Assembly: GCA_012513815.1 (NCBI GenBank)
Contig: JAAZBM010000001.1
Location: forward strand, 1-64,000
Length of the DNA stretch: 64,000 nucleotides
Source of the DNA: Candidatus Sumerlaeota bacterium
GTDB taxonomy: Bacteria > Sumerlaeota > Sumerlaeia > Sumerlaeales > Sumerlaeaceae
Direction: 5' to 3'
This document shows positions 26,222 through 35,310 of this stretch, piece after piece. Position 1 is the first letter of the stretch; each line of letters starts with the position of its first letter. Both the position numbers and the translations under genes were made by a program. Under the pieces are notes generated by a model. The model did not search any database, was not told the origin of the DNA, and saw only the letters and a list, made by a program, of their open reading frames with translations.

Positions 26222-27406
26222 GTGCGAATATCTCACTTGAGTTTGTATAACTGGAAAAACTTTGATTCGGTTGATTTGTCCTTGCAAGACCGTGTTTTTG
26301 TTGTCGGCCCCAACGCCTGCGGCAAATCCAACCTCTTTGATGCCGTACGATTCCTGCATGATTTGGTTGTTCCCGGCGGCGGTCTGCTGCCTGCGCTGTT
26401 CATTCGCGGCGGCATGGCGCACATCTTGCCTTTCAACATGTCCCCCGAGAAAATGCAAAAAGCCTCGGTACGCATTACTGTCAAGGTCAAGGAGTCGGCG
26501 AATACCTACTGGGAGTATGATCTTGCGTTTCGCATCAAATCGCCCACGGAACATATTCCCGTCGTGGCCAGCGAGGTGGTGCGTTATACCAACGATGGCG
26601 TGACGGAAGTGCTACTCGAACGTCCGACGGATGAGGACAAAAACGACCTTGTCCGGCTGACGCAAACGGCCATGGAACAATCTTCCTGCAACAGCAAGTT
26701 CCGGCCGCTCTCGGCGTTTTTCTATTCCATTCGTGGATCGCGGATGTCCATAGCGGGCGTCTACGAAAGCATCCAACAGACATTCGAGAATTTTGGGTCT
26801 GCCGAGCACCGCCCCATCGGCATCGACCTCATTGCATCCATGGCCATTCTGCCGCCGGAGGAGCGCAAACACCGGCTTGCGCGGCTGACCGAGACGATGC
26901 AGCGGCTGATTCCGGATTTGGAATGTATCGAATGGCATCCTTCCGTCGGGCGACGCACCTGTTTGCGGTTGCGTCAGCGCAAATGGCCGGAATCCAAATT
27001 CGCTGATGAAACAAAACTTTCTGATGGAACACTGCGGCTGATGGCGTTCTTCTGGTACGTCAGTCAAAAAGGCGGTTTGCTGCTGTTGGAAGAACCCGAG
27101 ATTTCCATGCCGCAAGCGGTTCTGACTGTCATGGTGCCTTATGCCTACGAAGCGCAACAGCATGAGGGCGGCGGGCAGTTGCTCATCTCGACGCACAGCC
27201 CCGTACTGCTGCAGGACTACGGCATTGCTGCCGAAGAAGTCATCATCGTCAATCCCGACGAGAACGGCAATTCCCATGCGACGCTGGCCGCGGACATCCC
27301 CGAAATCGCCGATGTCATGCAAGTCAGCATGAGCGCTTCCGAGGCTATTTTCCCGCTCATTGACAACCCGGCAAGCGCAATCGACCTACTTCGAACAAGG
27401 CTCTGA
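26222..27406 (+). CDS. SMC/ABC-type AAA ATPase (COG4637-like), first gene of a two-gene system
   Basis: This is a 394-residue protein. The GTG at 26222 is chosen because GGAAGGAG lies 8 nt upstream. It opens RISHLSLYNWKNFDSVDLSL, the typical RecF/OLD-like start, then Walker A GPNACGKSNLFDAVRFL. A split insertion follows, then the signature-like KLSDGTLRLMAFF, Walker B GGLLLLEEPEISMP and the H-loop LLISTHSPVLLQDY. This is the toroid-type ATPase used by OLD, PARIS and related defence or repair modules. It is separated from the next gene by 3 bp, so the two products are probably made together and interact. No strong promoter was identified. Confidence 0.85.
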   Translation: MRISHLSLYNWKNFDSVDLSLQDRVFVVGPNACGKSNLFDAVRFLHDLVVPGGGLLPALFIRGGMAHILPFNMSPEKMQKASVRITVKVKESANTYWEYDLAFRIKSPTEHIPVVASEVVRYTNDGVTEVLLERPTDEDKNDLVRLTQTAMEQSSCNSKFRPLSAFFYSIRGSRMSIAGVYESIQQTFENFGSAEHRPIGIDLIASMAILPPEERKHRLARLTETMQRLIPDLECIEWHPSVGRRTCLRLRQRKWPESKFADETKLSDGTLRLMAFFWYVSQKGGLLLLEEPEISMPQAVLTVMVPYAYEAQQHEGGGQLLISTHSPVLLQDYGIAAEEVIIVNPDENGNSHATLAADIPEIADVMQVSMSASEAIFPLIDNPASAIDLLRTRL

Positions 27407-27409
27407 GTT

Positions 27410-28702
27410 ATGCCGGAAAACACGCCTGCGACAATGACGGGTCCCATCGACCCGGCAAAAATTAAGCGGAAAATCTCTTTCCTCTGGGGCGAGGGACTCA
27501 CTGATTTGGTGCTTGGCAAGACCATGCTGCAGAAACTCGGCGTCCTGTCGCCGCAGGCTCGCACCGGCCACACAGGCGGATGCGACGCGTTTTGGAAGCT
27601 CTCACCCGTTATGAATCGGCTAGCGCAGTCGGGGCATCTTGTGCTCGGACTGACGGATCTCGACGACTGGGCCTCGCCGAACGAATTACTCGATAGCCAT
27701 TTTCCCCAAGGCATCAACTCCAACTTTCTGCTGCGTGTGCCGATTGTCATGCTCGAGAGCTGGGCATTGGCGGACATCAAGGGGATGGCGCAATATCTTC
27801 AGGTGGACGAAGCGCTTTTGCCACGGGACGCGCAAACAATCCGCATGCCCAAGGTGACCATCGTTGAGTTGGCACGGCAGTCCGCAAATCAGCGCATCGC
27901 GACGGACATTGCCCCGCCGCTCGCAAGCCGTGCACGGGTCGGGCGTGGATACACGACGCACCTCCTGCGGTTCACGGAGACAGTTTGGGACCCGTGGCGC
28001 GCGATGCAAAACAACGAGAGTTTGCGCCAAGCCATCGACGCCATTACAACGGCGTGTACAACGGATGCGCCGGCGCCAGCGAGTATCGACAAGTTTACCG
28101 AAGCTGTCTTTGAAAAAGACCCTCCTACCTTGACAGAAACGGACCGAGAGGATGAGCTGAAGACGCCGCGCAAAATGCCGAAGTTCGATTACGATATCCC
28201 CGGCGACACGTGGTTTGTGACTCTGTTTCTCGCCGATGCGATTCCCCTTGAGTATCTGAAGAAGATGCAACAGGAGTTGCTCGAATGGATGAAGAAACAC
28301 GAGGGCACGGAGCTTACGGCAGCGCTGCGGCAACAGCGCAACGAACTCTTCCCGCAACGCATCGAAAACTTCCTCGACAAAGGCGAAGGCTCTTGCCTCT
28401 TCAACGATACACGACTGGCGCGAGCGGCTCAAGAATCGCTCGAACATTACAACGGACGGCGCTATAATCTCGGGCGTTATGCCATCATGCCGAACCACAT
28501 TCACGCCGTGCTTACGCTGCCACCGGACGAGAATATCACGCGAGTCATCAGAACCATCAAACATTCGTCGGGGGATTTGCTCAACAAACTGACAGGGCTG
28601 TCATCGGGAACGCCGGTGTGGCACCAACACACATTGACGCAACAGGTGCGCAATGTCACGGAACTTGCAAAGGCCAATCAGGTTATCTTTCTTAGCCAGT
28701 AA
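27410..28702 (+). CDS. TOPRIM-like protein fused to a tyrosine-less RAYT (HUH) domain
   Basis: This 430-residue protein has two parts. Residues 20-215 resemble a TOPRIM nuclease: FLWGEGLTD (E28), LGLTDLDDWASP (D83, D85) and VMLESWALAD (E116) give the E...DxD...E arrangement of the partners of OLD-like ATPases. A linker of about 40 residues follows. Residues 258-430 match REP-associated tyrosine transposases: WFVTLFLADAIPLEYL, LFNDTRLARAAQESLEHYNG, YAIMPNHIHAVLTLPP (HUH H363, H365), then VWHQHTLTQQVRN. The expected catalytic tyrosine after that helix is absent and the protein stops at residue 430. Fusion of these two families is unusual. The domain may act as a DNA-hairpin reader. Confidence 0.75.
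   Translation: MPENTPATMTGPIDPAKIKRKISFLWGEGLTDLVLGKTMLQKLGVLSPQARTGHTGGCDAFWKLSPVMNRLAQSGHLVLGLTDLDDWASPNELLDSHFPQGINSNFLLRVPIVMLESWALADIKGMAQYLQVDEALLPRDAQTIRMPKVTIVELARQSANQRIATDIAPPLASRARVGRGYTTHLLRFTETVWDPWRAMQNNESLRQAIDAITTACTTDAPAPASIDKFTEAVFEKDPPTLTETDREDELKTPRKMPKFDYDIPGDTWFVTLFLADAIPLEYLKKMQQELLEWMKKHEGTELTAALRQQRNELFPQRIENFLDKGEGSCLFNDTRLARAAQESLEHYNGRRYNLGRYAIMPNHIHAVLTLPPDENITRVIRTIKHSSGDLLNKLTGLSSGTPVWHQHTLTQQVRNVTELAKANQVIFLSQ
28181..28702 (+). other. RAYT-derived segment within the fusion gene
   Basis: This is the part of the preceding gene that encodes the RAYT-like domain. It is in frame with no stop or separate start in between, and begins near the codon for residue 258. 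It may be a captured domesticated transposase domain. I see no flanking REP-type palindromes beside it. Confidence 0.6.
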
Positions 28703-28705
28703 AAA

Positions 28706-30127
28706 TCAGTGTTTGCCGTAGATGCTCTCATACGAAGTGTAGCAATTCTTGCCCATGCCCTTCGAATGATACAGCGCCTTGTTGGCGCGGTGAATACTCT
28801 GGGCAAACGTCAGTTCATCGCCGCTGTTGACGATGCAACTGCCGATGCTCACCGTGATATTATCCTTAACATGTCCGACGATTTTGTTGTTGAAGTTCAG
28901 CGTCGGGACTTCCCTGAGAATGCGGCATGCCAGAGCGTCTAATGTTGACGACGATGTGTTTGGCATTATAAACACAAACTCCGCGCCACAGAGACGACCC
29001 ACCAAACCTTCTTTTTCGGGGACAAGAGTCGCCAGATACTCCGCAAGAATGACAAGCACACGGTCGCCAATCATGTGGCTGTGGTTGTCGTTGAAACTCT
29101 TGAACGAATCAATGTCAATCGTCAGAATCCCGATGTTATTCGTTCCCTTTTTCAGTTCGGCTTCGAGGTACTCCGTGATTGTCGCGCGGTTCGGGATGCG
29201 TGTCAGGTAATCCATCCGGCTCAGCATCGCCCGTTCGCGGTTGCGGTGTAGGAGTTGCCTGTACATCTTGTTGAGGACGCGCGCGAAATGGTACATCTCG
29301 CGAGACCCGGAAGGAGTGAGCTGAATGTTTGCTGTCCCATCAAGCTTGTTGAGGACGCGCAAATAGCGCAAAACGGGCATCAATATCAAGAACATGAAGG
29401 AGATAAACCCGAGCAATAGCAGTATCAACATAATGAATTGCGTATAGCCCATGATGCGCATGCCCCGTTGGAATTCATTGAGTTTGGCCAGGGACGATTC
29501 GGTGAAATCCTTGTTGATTCCGTAATTGAAATCATCGACTTGCGCAATAATCTGTTGCTTCTGGCGGTTGTATTCCTCGCCGAACGCGTACTCAATCGCT
29601 TTGCGAATCTTCTCTGCGGGCGTCAGGGCGGCGTCTGTCGGCATCAACTGAACCGACGCCACTTCCTTGGGCATCTCCGAGATCGGCATCCCAACACCCT
29701 CAGCGGTCATGCGCATCGCCCAACGTTCGCCATTGATTAAGCTATCTGATTCATTCTTGGCGGCGATGGCGGCGGCCCGTTCCTGCGGGTTGATATTCAA
29801 CTCCAACAACTCGCGAAGAGAGACATCGCGAGTTCGAGTGACGTTGACTTCCTCCCAGTACTGGTCCATGTGTGAACGCTTCTGCGTCGATACATACTGC
29901 CACATCTGGGTCGTCAGCAAATCCGATGCCTTCATGAAATTGTGGATAATTTCAAGACAGCTCTTGCGTGTTCTCTCCAACTCCACAACATTCGCCAAAG
30001 AATTGTTGACATGCAACATACGAACCAACGACAGGCCAACCAACGAGATCGCCAACACAAGGATGAACACGTATGGCGTATAAATACTTATGTGATATTT
30101 GGATTTACGGTTTGACAAAACGCTCAC
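28706..30127 (-). CDS. Membrane GGDEF protein with degenerate active site
   Basis: This is about 473 residues if translation starts at GTG 30127; the frame extends to a TTG at 30193. Helix 1 is YVFILVLAISLVGLSLV, followed by a helical extracytoplasmic domain of roughly 220 residues. A second helix (FIMLILLLLGFISFMFLILM), a HAMP-like connector and a GGDEF domain (DYLTRIPNRATI, ILTIDIDSFKSFNDNHSH) follow. The signature loop reads RLCGAEFVF in place of R-x-GGDEF-x. The first metal Asp is kept, but the GG and D of the loop are changed, so cyclase activity is doubtful. It may bind GTP or c-di-GMP or act as a scaffold. It is convergent with the RAYT fusion gene, with 3 bp between stops. Confidence 0.8.
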   Translation of the reverse strand: MSVLSNRKSKYHISIYTPYVFILVLAISLVGLSLVRMLHVNNSLANVVELERTRKSCLEIIHNFMKASDLLTTQMWQYVSTQKRSHMDQYWEEVNVTRTRDVSLRELLELNINPQERAAAIAAKNESDSLINGERWAMRMTAEGVGMPISEMPKEVASVQLMPTDAALTPAEKIRKAIEYAFGEEYNRQKQQIIAQVDDFNYGINKDFTESSLAKLNEFQRGMRIMGYTQFIMLILLLLGFISFMFLILMPVLRYLRVLNKLDGTANIQLTPSGSREMYHFARVLNKMYRQLLHRNRERAMLSRMDYLTRIPNRATITEYLEAELKKGTNNIGILTIDIDSFKSFNDNHSHMIGDRVLVILAEYLATLVPEKEGLVGRLCGAEFVFIMPNTSSSTLDALACRILREVPTLNFNNKIVGHVKDNITVSIGSCIVNSGDELTFAQSIHRANKALYHSKGMGKNCYTSYESIYGKH

Positions 30128-30137
30128 CTGTAATAGT

Positions 30138-30166
30138 AGTATAAAACACTGCACAATCAATTTCAA
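30138..30166 (-). promoter_or_regulatory. Promoter for the degenerate GGDEF gene
   Basis: Minus strand: TTGAAA (30166-30161), 17-bp spacer, TATACT (30143-30138). Transcription would start only a few bases before GTG 30127, implying a near-leaderless message and arguing against the upstream TTG start. Confidence 0.55.
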
Positions 30167-30232
30167 GCATTTTATTATCCCATAAATTGTCAATCGCTAT
30201 TCTACCTCGATTATTGTATTTATCCCTTTGGA

Positions 30233-33103
30233 ATGAAAACCAGCAAGAATCAAATCAATCCCTCTGGCTATATTGTCGCCCGTGGCGTTTGCGAACACAA
30301 CCTCCATAGTGTTAATGTCGAAATCCCGCGCGACAAACTTACTGTTATCACGGGCGTCAGTGGATGCGGCAAATCGTCCCTTGCCTTTGATACGATTTAT
30401 GCCGAGGGGCAGCGTCGCTATCTCGAATCACTTTCGTCCTATGCCCGTCAGTTTGTCGACAAACTTCGCAAGCCAAAACTCGAATACATCGACGGACTTT
30501 CACCGGCCATTTCCATTGAACAAAAAACGAATTCCAACAATCCGCGCTCGACCGTTGGAACAGTCACCGAGATTTACGACTATTTGCGCATTCTCTTTTC
30601 CACCATCGGGACGCCGCACTGCCCGCAATGCGGCAAGCCCATCGAACGCACCGGCCCCGAACACATCACACAACTCATTATGCAATGGGAGCCGGGAACC
30701 AAATTTATTGTCTCCGCTCCGGTGGCGAAAGGCCGCAAGGGCGAATATCGCGAAGTCTTCGAGGATGCTCGCCGCCAAGGTTTTGTACGGGCGCGCGTCG
30801 ATGGCAAAGTGTACGACCTTAATTCACTGACGAAACTCCGCAAGAACATCAAGCATGATATTTCCATCGTCATTGATCGCCTCATCGTGCAGCCCGGCAT
30901 CGAGGAGAGATTGGCAACCGCCATTGATATGGCTCTCTCGCGGGCTGATGGCCTTGTCGAAATCGAAACCGTTCCCGACGGAAAAATCCGACTGTTCAGC
31001 ATTCATTTTTCGTGCCCCGATTGCAACATCGGACTCGAAGAACTCAGCCACCGTGTCTTCTCGTTCAACTCGCCGCAGGGCTGGTGTCCGCGTTGCGAGG
31101 GACTTGGCACTCTGACCGAAGTCGATGAGGACAACCTTCTCCCGGACAAATCGCTTTCGATTGCGGGCGGTGTGCTCACGCAATGGACGAAGCTCCTGCC
31201 CGATGGCGAGGGCGCCGATATTAGGCTGAGCAAATGGGAACTCTACACGCTGGACGGAATGGCGAAGAAACTCAAGTTCAGCCTGAAAACACCATGGCAA
31301 GATCTCCCCGAGAAAATCCGCGACATCGTTCTCAACGGCAGTTCCGAGGGCTTTCCGTGCAAGGTTTCCTCTGCGGACGGAGAACAGACATGGACGCTCA
31401 GCTTCAAGTGGGAAGGTCTCATCCAGATTGTTCGTAATCACCTCGACGACAGCAACGCGCAGGCACTCGAACAACTTTTGCGAGACATTCCATGCCCGAA
31501 ATGCGGCGGGCAAAAACTCAAACCCGCGCCGCGAGGGGTCAGGCTCGCCGGTCTGAACATCAGTGAATTCTGCCAGATGGATATCACACGCGAACGGCAG
31601 TTTCTTGCGAATCTTGAGCTTACGCACCGCCAACATTTGCTTGGCGATATCGTACTGCATGAAATCATGGACAGGCTCCAATTTCTCGATGATGTCGGTC
31701 TGCACTATCTTACGCTCGACCGCCGAACTGGCACGCTTAGCGGCGGCGAGGCACAGCGTACACGGCTCGCGACGCAAATCGGGTCACAACTCACCGGTGT
31801 GCTCTATGTTCTCGACGAGCCAAGCATCGGGCTTCATTGGCGCGACAACAACAGGCTCATCGAAACGCTCAAGAATCTCCGCGACCTCGGCAACACTGTT
31901 ATCGTTGTCGAACACGACGAGACCACTATTCGCTCGGCGGATTATGTTCTTGACCTCGGTCCGGGTCCCGGGCGACTCGGGGGCAAAGTCGTCGCGGCCG
32001 GTCCGCCCAAAGAATTAACGCACTTCAAGCAATCGCTCACGGGGGATTATCTCGCCGGACGAAAAGTGATTCCTGTCCCCGAGCAGCGCCGAAAACCCGA
32101 CAAAGACAAAATGATTTCGATTATCGGTGCGACGGAACATAACCTCAAAAACATCAATGTTGATTTTCCTCTTGGGTTGCTGATTGCCGTCACCGGCGTC
32201 AGTGGCAGCGGCAAAAGCACACTTATCAACAACATTCTCCACAAGGTGCTGTCGAACAAAACCGTCCGAACGCACTACAGGCCCGGAGCCTATAAGAAGA
32301 TTGTCGGCGCGGAACTTATCGACAAGGTCATCTGCGTTGACCAGTCGCCCATCGGCCGCACACCACGCTCCAACCCTGCCACCTACACGGGCGTATTCTC
32401 GCCCATCCGCGACCTCTTCGCGCAATTGCCCGAGAGCAAAGCGCGGGGGTACAAGCCCGGACGCTTCAGCTTCAACGTTCGCGGGGGCCGATGCGAGCAT
32501 TGCAAAGGCGACGGTCTTGTCTGCGTCGAGATGCAGTTCTTGCCGGATGTCTACGTTGAGTGTGAATTCTGCGGCGGAAACCGATACAACCGCGAAACGC
32601 TCGAAGTCGAGTATCACGGGAAGAACATCGCACAGGTGTTGCAAATGACTGTCGAGGAAGCACGCGAACTGTTCGCGGCTGTTCCGTCCATCGCGCAGAA
32701 ACTCCAGACGCTGTGCGATGTTGGGCTTGGATACATCAGCCTCGGGCAGAGCAGCACAACCATCAGCGGTGGCGAGGCGCAGCGTGTCAAGCTTGCAACC
32801 GAACTCAGCCGCAGGTCAACGGGCAAGACAGTTTATCTGCTCGACGAACCAACAACAGGCCTGCACTTCCATGATGTCGCGAAACTGCTCGAAGTCCTCG
32901 AAAGACTTGTTGACCTTGGCAACACCGTCATCATCATCGAACACAACCTCGACATTATCAGGTCCGCCGACTGGGTGATTGACCTTGGCCCCGAGGGCGG
33001 CGCGGACGGTGGATATATCGTTGGACAGGGAACGCCCGAACAGATTGCAAACATTAAGGGAAATCTTACGGGGCAGTGCCTCAAGGCGCTGCTGAAAAAA
33101 TAA
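30233..33103 (+). CDS. uvrA: UvrABC excinuclease subunit A
   Basis: This 956-residue protein is the damage-recognising ATPase of nucleotide excision repair. Both ABC modules are intact: Walker [18 protein letters not shown] with signature [13 protein letters not shown] and Walker [13 protein letters not shown]; and [17 protein letters not shown] with [13 protein letters not shown] and [12 protein letters not shown]. Zinc modules are CPQCGKP, CPDC/CPRC, CPKC and [33 protein letters not shown] is the invariant N-terminal stretch. Length is normal for the family. The start has only a weak Shine-Dalgarno. A hairpin terminator follows immediately. No LexA-like box was recognised upstream. Confidence 0.97.
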   Translation: MKTSKNQINPSGYIVARGVCEHNLHSVNVEIPRDKLTVITGVSGCGKSSLAFDTIYAEGQRRYLESLSSYARQFVDKLRKPKLEYIDGLSPAISIEQKTNSNNPRSTVGTVTEIYDYLRILFSTIGTPHCPQCGKPIERTGPEHITQLIMQWEPGTKFIVSAPVAKGRKGEYREVFEDARRQGFVRARVDGKVYDLNSLTKLRKNIKHDISIVIDRLIVQPGIEERLATAIDMALSRADGLVEIETVPDGKIRLFSIHFSCPDCNIGLEELSHRVFSFNSPQGWCPRCEGLGTLTEVDEDNLLPDKSLSIAGGVLTQWTKLLPDGEGADIRLSKWELYTLDGMAKKLKFSLKTPWQDLPEKIRDIVLNGSSEGFPCKVSSADGEQTWTLSFKWEGLIQIVRNHLDDSNAQALEQLLRDIPCPKCGGQKLKPAPRGVRLAGLNISEFCQMDITRERQFLANLELTHRQHLLGDIVLHEIMDRLQFLDDVGLHYLTLDRRTGTLSGGEAQRTRLATQIGSQLTGVLYVLDEPSIGLHWRDNNRLIETLKNLRDLGNTVIVVEHDETTIRSADYVLDLGPGPGRLGGKVVAAGPPKELTHFKQSLTGDYLAGRKVIPVPEQRRKPDKDKMISIIGATEHNLKNINVDFPLGLLIAVTGVSGSGKSTLINNILHKVLSNKTVRTHYRPGAYKKIVGAELIDKVICVDQSPIGRTPRSNPATYTGVFSPIRDLFAQLPESKARGYKPGRFSFNVRGGRCEHCKGDGLVCVEMQFLPDVYVECEFCGGNRYNRETLEVEYHGKNIAQVLQMTVEEARELFAAVPSIAQKLQTLCDVGLGYISLGQSSTTISGGEAQRVKLATELSRRSTGKTVYLLDEPTTGLHFHDVAKLLEVLERLVDLGNTVIIIEHNLDIIRSADWVIDLGPEGGADGGYIVGQGTPEQIANIKGNLTGQCLKALLKK

Positions 33104-33134
33104 AAAACGTCATTCTGTCCCAAAACGTTTTTTT
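33102..33134 (+). terminator. uvrA terminator
   Basis: AAAAAACGT (33102-33110) pairs with ACGTTTTTT (33125-33133). The stem is A/U-rich and runs straight into a T-run. Confidence 0.65.
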
Positions 33135-33303
33135 CGGCCATTTCGTATGACAACATAATCTCGCGATTCAGCTACCTATATATGCGGTATCATTTCCGCT
33201 AAAAGGATCGCGGGAACTTTCCTTTCCTTTGTGTTTCCGCGGTCCCCTCCTTTTTTTATAAAGTGTCATGAATAACAAAACGGACAGGGTATATATTAAC
33301 AAC

Positions 33304-33780
33304 GTATGTTGAGATGTTTAACTCATAATACCTCCTTTTTTTAGAACTCCGCCGGTTGACCACACATCCGGCGGTTGTTTTTTTTATCAGCATCTGACTT
33401 GATGCTAATGAACACAGCGAGTGCGAACGGTATAATACCAGATTTGGTAAGTTTTTGCAGAAAAAAGTCAAAATGTAGTGAATAGATATTTTTCTGGCTG
33501 TAATATAGATGCGTATGTTGAGATGTTAAGCTCATAATACCTCCTTTTTTTATAAATGCCGCCGGTTGACCACACATCCGGCGGTTCCTTTTTTTAGGAG
33601 AAAGTCCAAAACGAACGCCAAATACAAGATTTGGTAAGTTTTGCAGGAAAAAAGTCAAAATATAGCGAATAAAAATTTTTTGGGTAGTACTTTACTTCGT
33701 ATTCTTGAGATGTTTAACTCATAATACCTCCTTTTTTGAAACGCCGCCGGTTGCCCACACAGCCGGCGGTTCCTTTTTTT
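33304..33780. repeat. Triplicated intergenic hairpin/Shine-Dalgarno repeat
   Basis: Three copies lie at 33304-33385, 33513-33595 and 33699-33780 (209 and 186 bp apart). Each reads on the plus strand: TTGAGATGTT, TCATAATACCTCCTTTTTT, then CCGCCGG-12 nt loop-CCGGCGG and a T-run. Hairpins are at 33349-33374, 33559-33584 and 33744-33769. A second conserved block (AGATTTGGTAAG ... AAAGTCAAAAT) lies at 33440-33494 and 33628-33681. On the minus strand each copy gives hairpin, A-run, AGGAGG, TATT, ATG. A partial extra match (CCTCCTTTTTTTATAAA) occurs at about 33245-33261. The 670-bp gap between uvrA and the HD-GYP gene holds no other convincing gene. Confidence 0.85.
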
Positions 33781-35059
33781 AGGAGTCTTTCTTGGGCATA
33801 CCGGTGAGCAGCGCATACTCCGAATAGATGGTATCATAGAGTTGCTGCACACGCGCGTTCTCCGTTTTCACCGCTGTCTTGATAGTGTCGTAGTATCTGA
33901 GCATCGTGTTGACTGCCAGTTGATCCAGCTGTTTCGTGTCCCGCATTTTGCGCAGGATGAAATTGATTTTTTCGTCTTCGAAGATTTCCTTGTACGAGCG
34001 CTTGCCCATGAGCGCGCTCACGATGTCTGCCACAGCGACAATCCGCTCGCACAGCGTCATATCAGTTCCGCGCAGTCCATTCGGATACCCGCTTCCATCC
34101 AGCTTCTCGTGGTGGCGAGTCGCGATTTTGAAAATCGTATCGTCCACAATGCCCGACAAAATATCCTCGGTCACCGTTACATGCTTGCGCATCACGGCCA
34201 TCTCCATATCCGTCAGAGTCCCGGGTTTCTCAAGGATGGATAGCGGAATCGACACCTTGCCGAGGTCATGCAGAAACGCCCCTGTCGTCAGCTCGAACAG
34301 TTGTTGTTCCGGCAAATACAAACAGCGGCCAATCGCCGCGCTGATGCCTGTCGTCTGCACCGTGTGTGTCGTTGTGTATATACTGCGGAAATCAATCACG
34401 AATACAATCAGGTAGAGATAGCGCAAAATCTCGCTACGTGTCAGCTTCAGTTTGTTGAAGCCTTCCCTGATGAGAGGCATGAAACGCTCTTTGTCCAACA
34501 TGTCCGTCATGGCGCCGTCGGTGTTTCTGGAAATAAACAACTCCACCAAATCCGGCGCAAATACATTGCCCGCATGCGAACGAATGACAGCATTCAAATC
34601 CGGCACCTTGCCCGATAGATGCAGTATATCAATTCGGTCGGCAAGAAAAATCAGTTGCGCGTAATGTTTGTAATCACAGTCAATCTTCAACAGCTCCTTA
34701 TAGGGAGTGTGATGATACAGAATCGCCTCGGCGGCGTGGGCGAGCGGCGTGATGTGGCGCAACAAAAGATACCCGTAGACAGCGTGATTGAATGCCGTTT
34801 CCGTCTCGAACTGCACCATGTTATCAATCTCTTCGGTCTTGTACGCACCAACATCATGAAGAGTCGTGAGAATAAACAGCTTGTGCAAATCGAACTCTTT
34901 TTCGACGGGAGTGTCCTTGATGATTGAGTAAGCCAAAAACGCCACACGTTCGCCGTGAGACACCAGACGGGTGTCGATGCGCGCGAGCACACGCCGAATC
35001 ACTTGCACCGCACGGATGCTGTCAAGTAGCAGAAAGTCTTTCTGTTGCGGTCGAAACAT
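33779..35059 (-). CDS. Tandem HD / HD-GYP domain protein
   Basis: This 426-residue protein has no membrane segment. The first HD-like domain has H35, H68-D69 (TLHDVGAYK), H92, HH116-117 and D141. The second, from about residue 220, is a full HD-GYP domain: GAFLHDLGKVSIP, then RHHEKLDGSGYPNGL, and ADIVSALMGKRSYKE. HD-GYP proteins hydrolyse cyclic-di-GMP through a bi- or trinuclear metal site, and the motif residues look intact. Its stop codon falls at the edge of the intergenic repeat array. It is divergent from the GGDEF gene at 35311, which suggests opposing activities on the same messenger. The start has no clear Shine-Dalgarno. Confidence 0.88.
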   Translation of the reverse strand: MFRPQQKDFLLLDSIRAVQVIRRVLARIDTRLVSHGERVAFLAYSIIKDTPVEKEFDLHKLFILTTLHDVGAYKTEEIDNMVQFETETAFNHAVYGYLLLRHITPLAHAAEAILYHHTPYKELLKIDCDYKHYAQLIFLADRIDILHLSGKVPDLNAVIRSHAGNVFAPDLVELFISRNTDGAMTDMLDKERFMPLIREGFNKLKLTRSEILRYLYLIVFVIDFRSIYTTTHTVQTTGISAAIGRCLYLPEQQLFELTTGAFLHDLGKVSIPLSILEKPGTLTDMEMAVMRKHVTVTEDILSGIVDDTIFKIATRHHEKLDGSGYPNGLRGTDMTLCERIVAVADIVSALMGKRSYKEIFEDEKINFILRKMRDTKQLDQLAVNTMLRYYDTIKTAVKTENARVQQLYDTIYSEYALLTGMPKKDS

Positions 35060-35189
35060 TAGTTCGGGGAAAAGAGTTAACGCTGCTCTCTATCGTCATT
35101 TTATTAATTCCAAAAGCTATAACAATCAAAGCACACAATAAACACCAGTCACGCAAAATGATATTAGAAATAAAACAAACTCGGGCAAC

Positions 35190-35300
35190 TGAGGCGACTG
35201 AATGACTAAGGCTAATAAGGCCAATAGGCCCAATATAAAATTAAACAGCTTTTAGTCCTACCTAATCTCAACTCTTAACTCTCAACTCTGTCTGAAGCAT
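35190..35300 (+). repeat. Short degenerate repeats in the HD-GYP/GGDEF intergenic region
   Basis: AGGCTAATAAGGCCAATAGGCCCAAT-like iterations are followed by CAACTCT/TAACTCT/CAACTCT. A related string (GGGCAACTAAGCAGCC on the minus strand) occurs near 49660-49675. They look like decayed simple repeats; no coding function is seen. Confidence 0.4.
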
Positions 35301-35310
35301 TTTCACGGGT

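Noticed and set aside
26222-28702. Classical insertion sequence of the IS200/IS605 type
   Set aside because: The HUH domain lacks the catalytic tyrosine, is fused to another protein, and no terminal hairpins or tnpB/IscB gene flank it.
30185-30193. TTGACA at the 5' side of the degenerate GGDEF gene as its -35 box
   Set aside because: No -10 at 16-18 bp; the TTGAAA-17-TATACT pair further downstream is much better.
33256-33658. Minus-strand ORFs of 71 and 105 codons in the repeat region
   Set aside because: They read through the repeated hairpins and have low-complexity, non-protein-like composition; only the short frames starting at the AGGAGG-linked ATGs are of interest.
33304-33780. CRISPR-like array (three regularly spaced repeats)
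   Set aside because: Only three copies 186-209 bp apart, repeats about 80 bp long with a terminator-like hairpin, spacers partly homologous to each other, and no cas genes.
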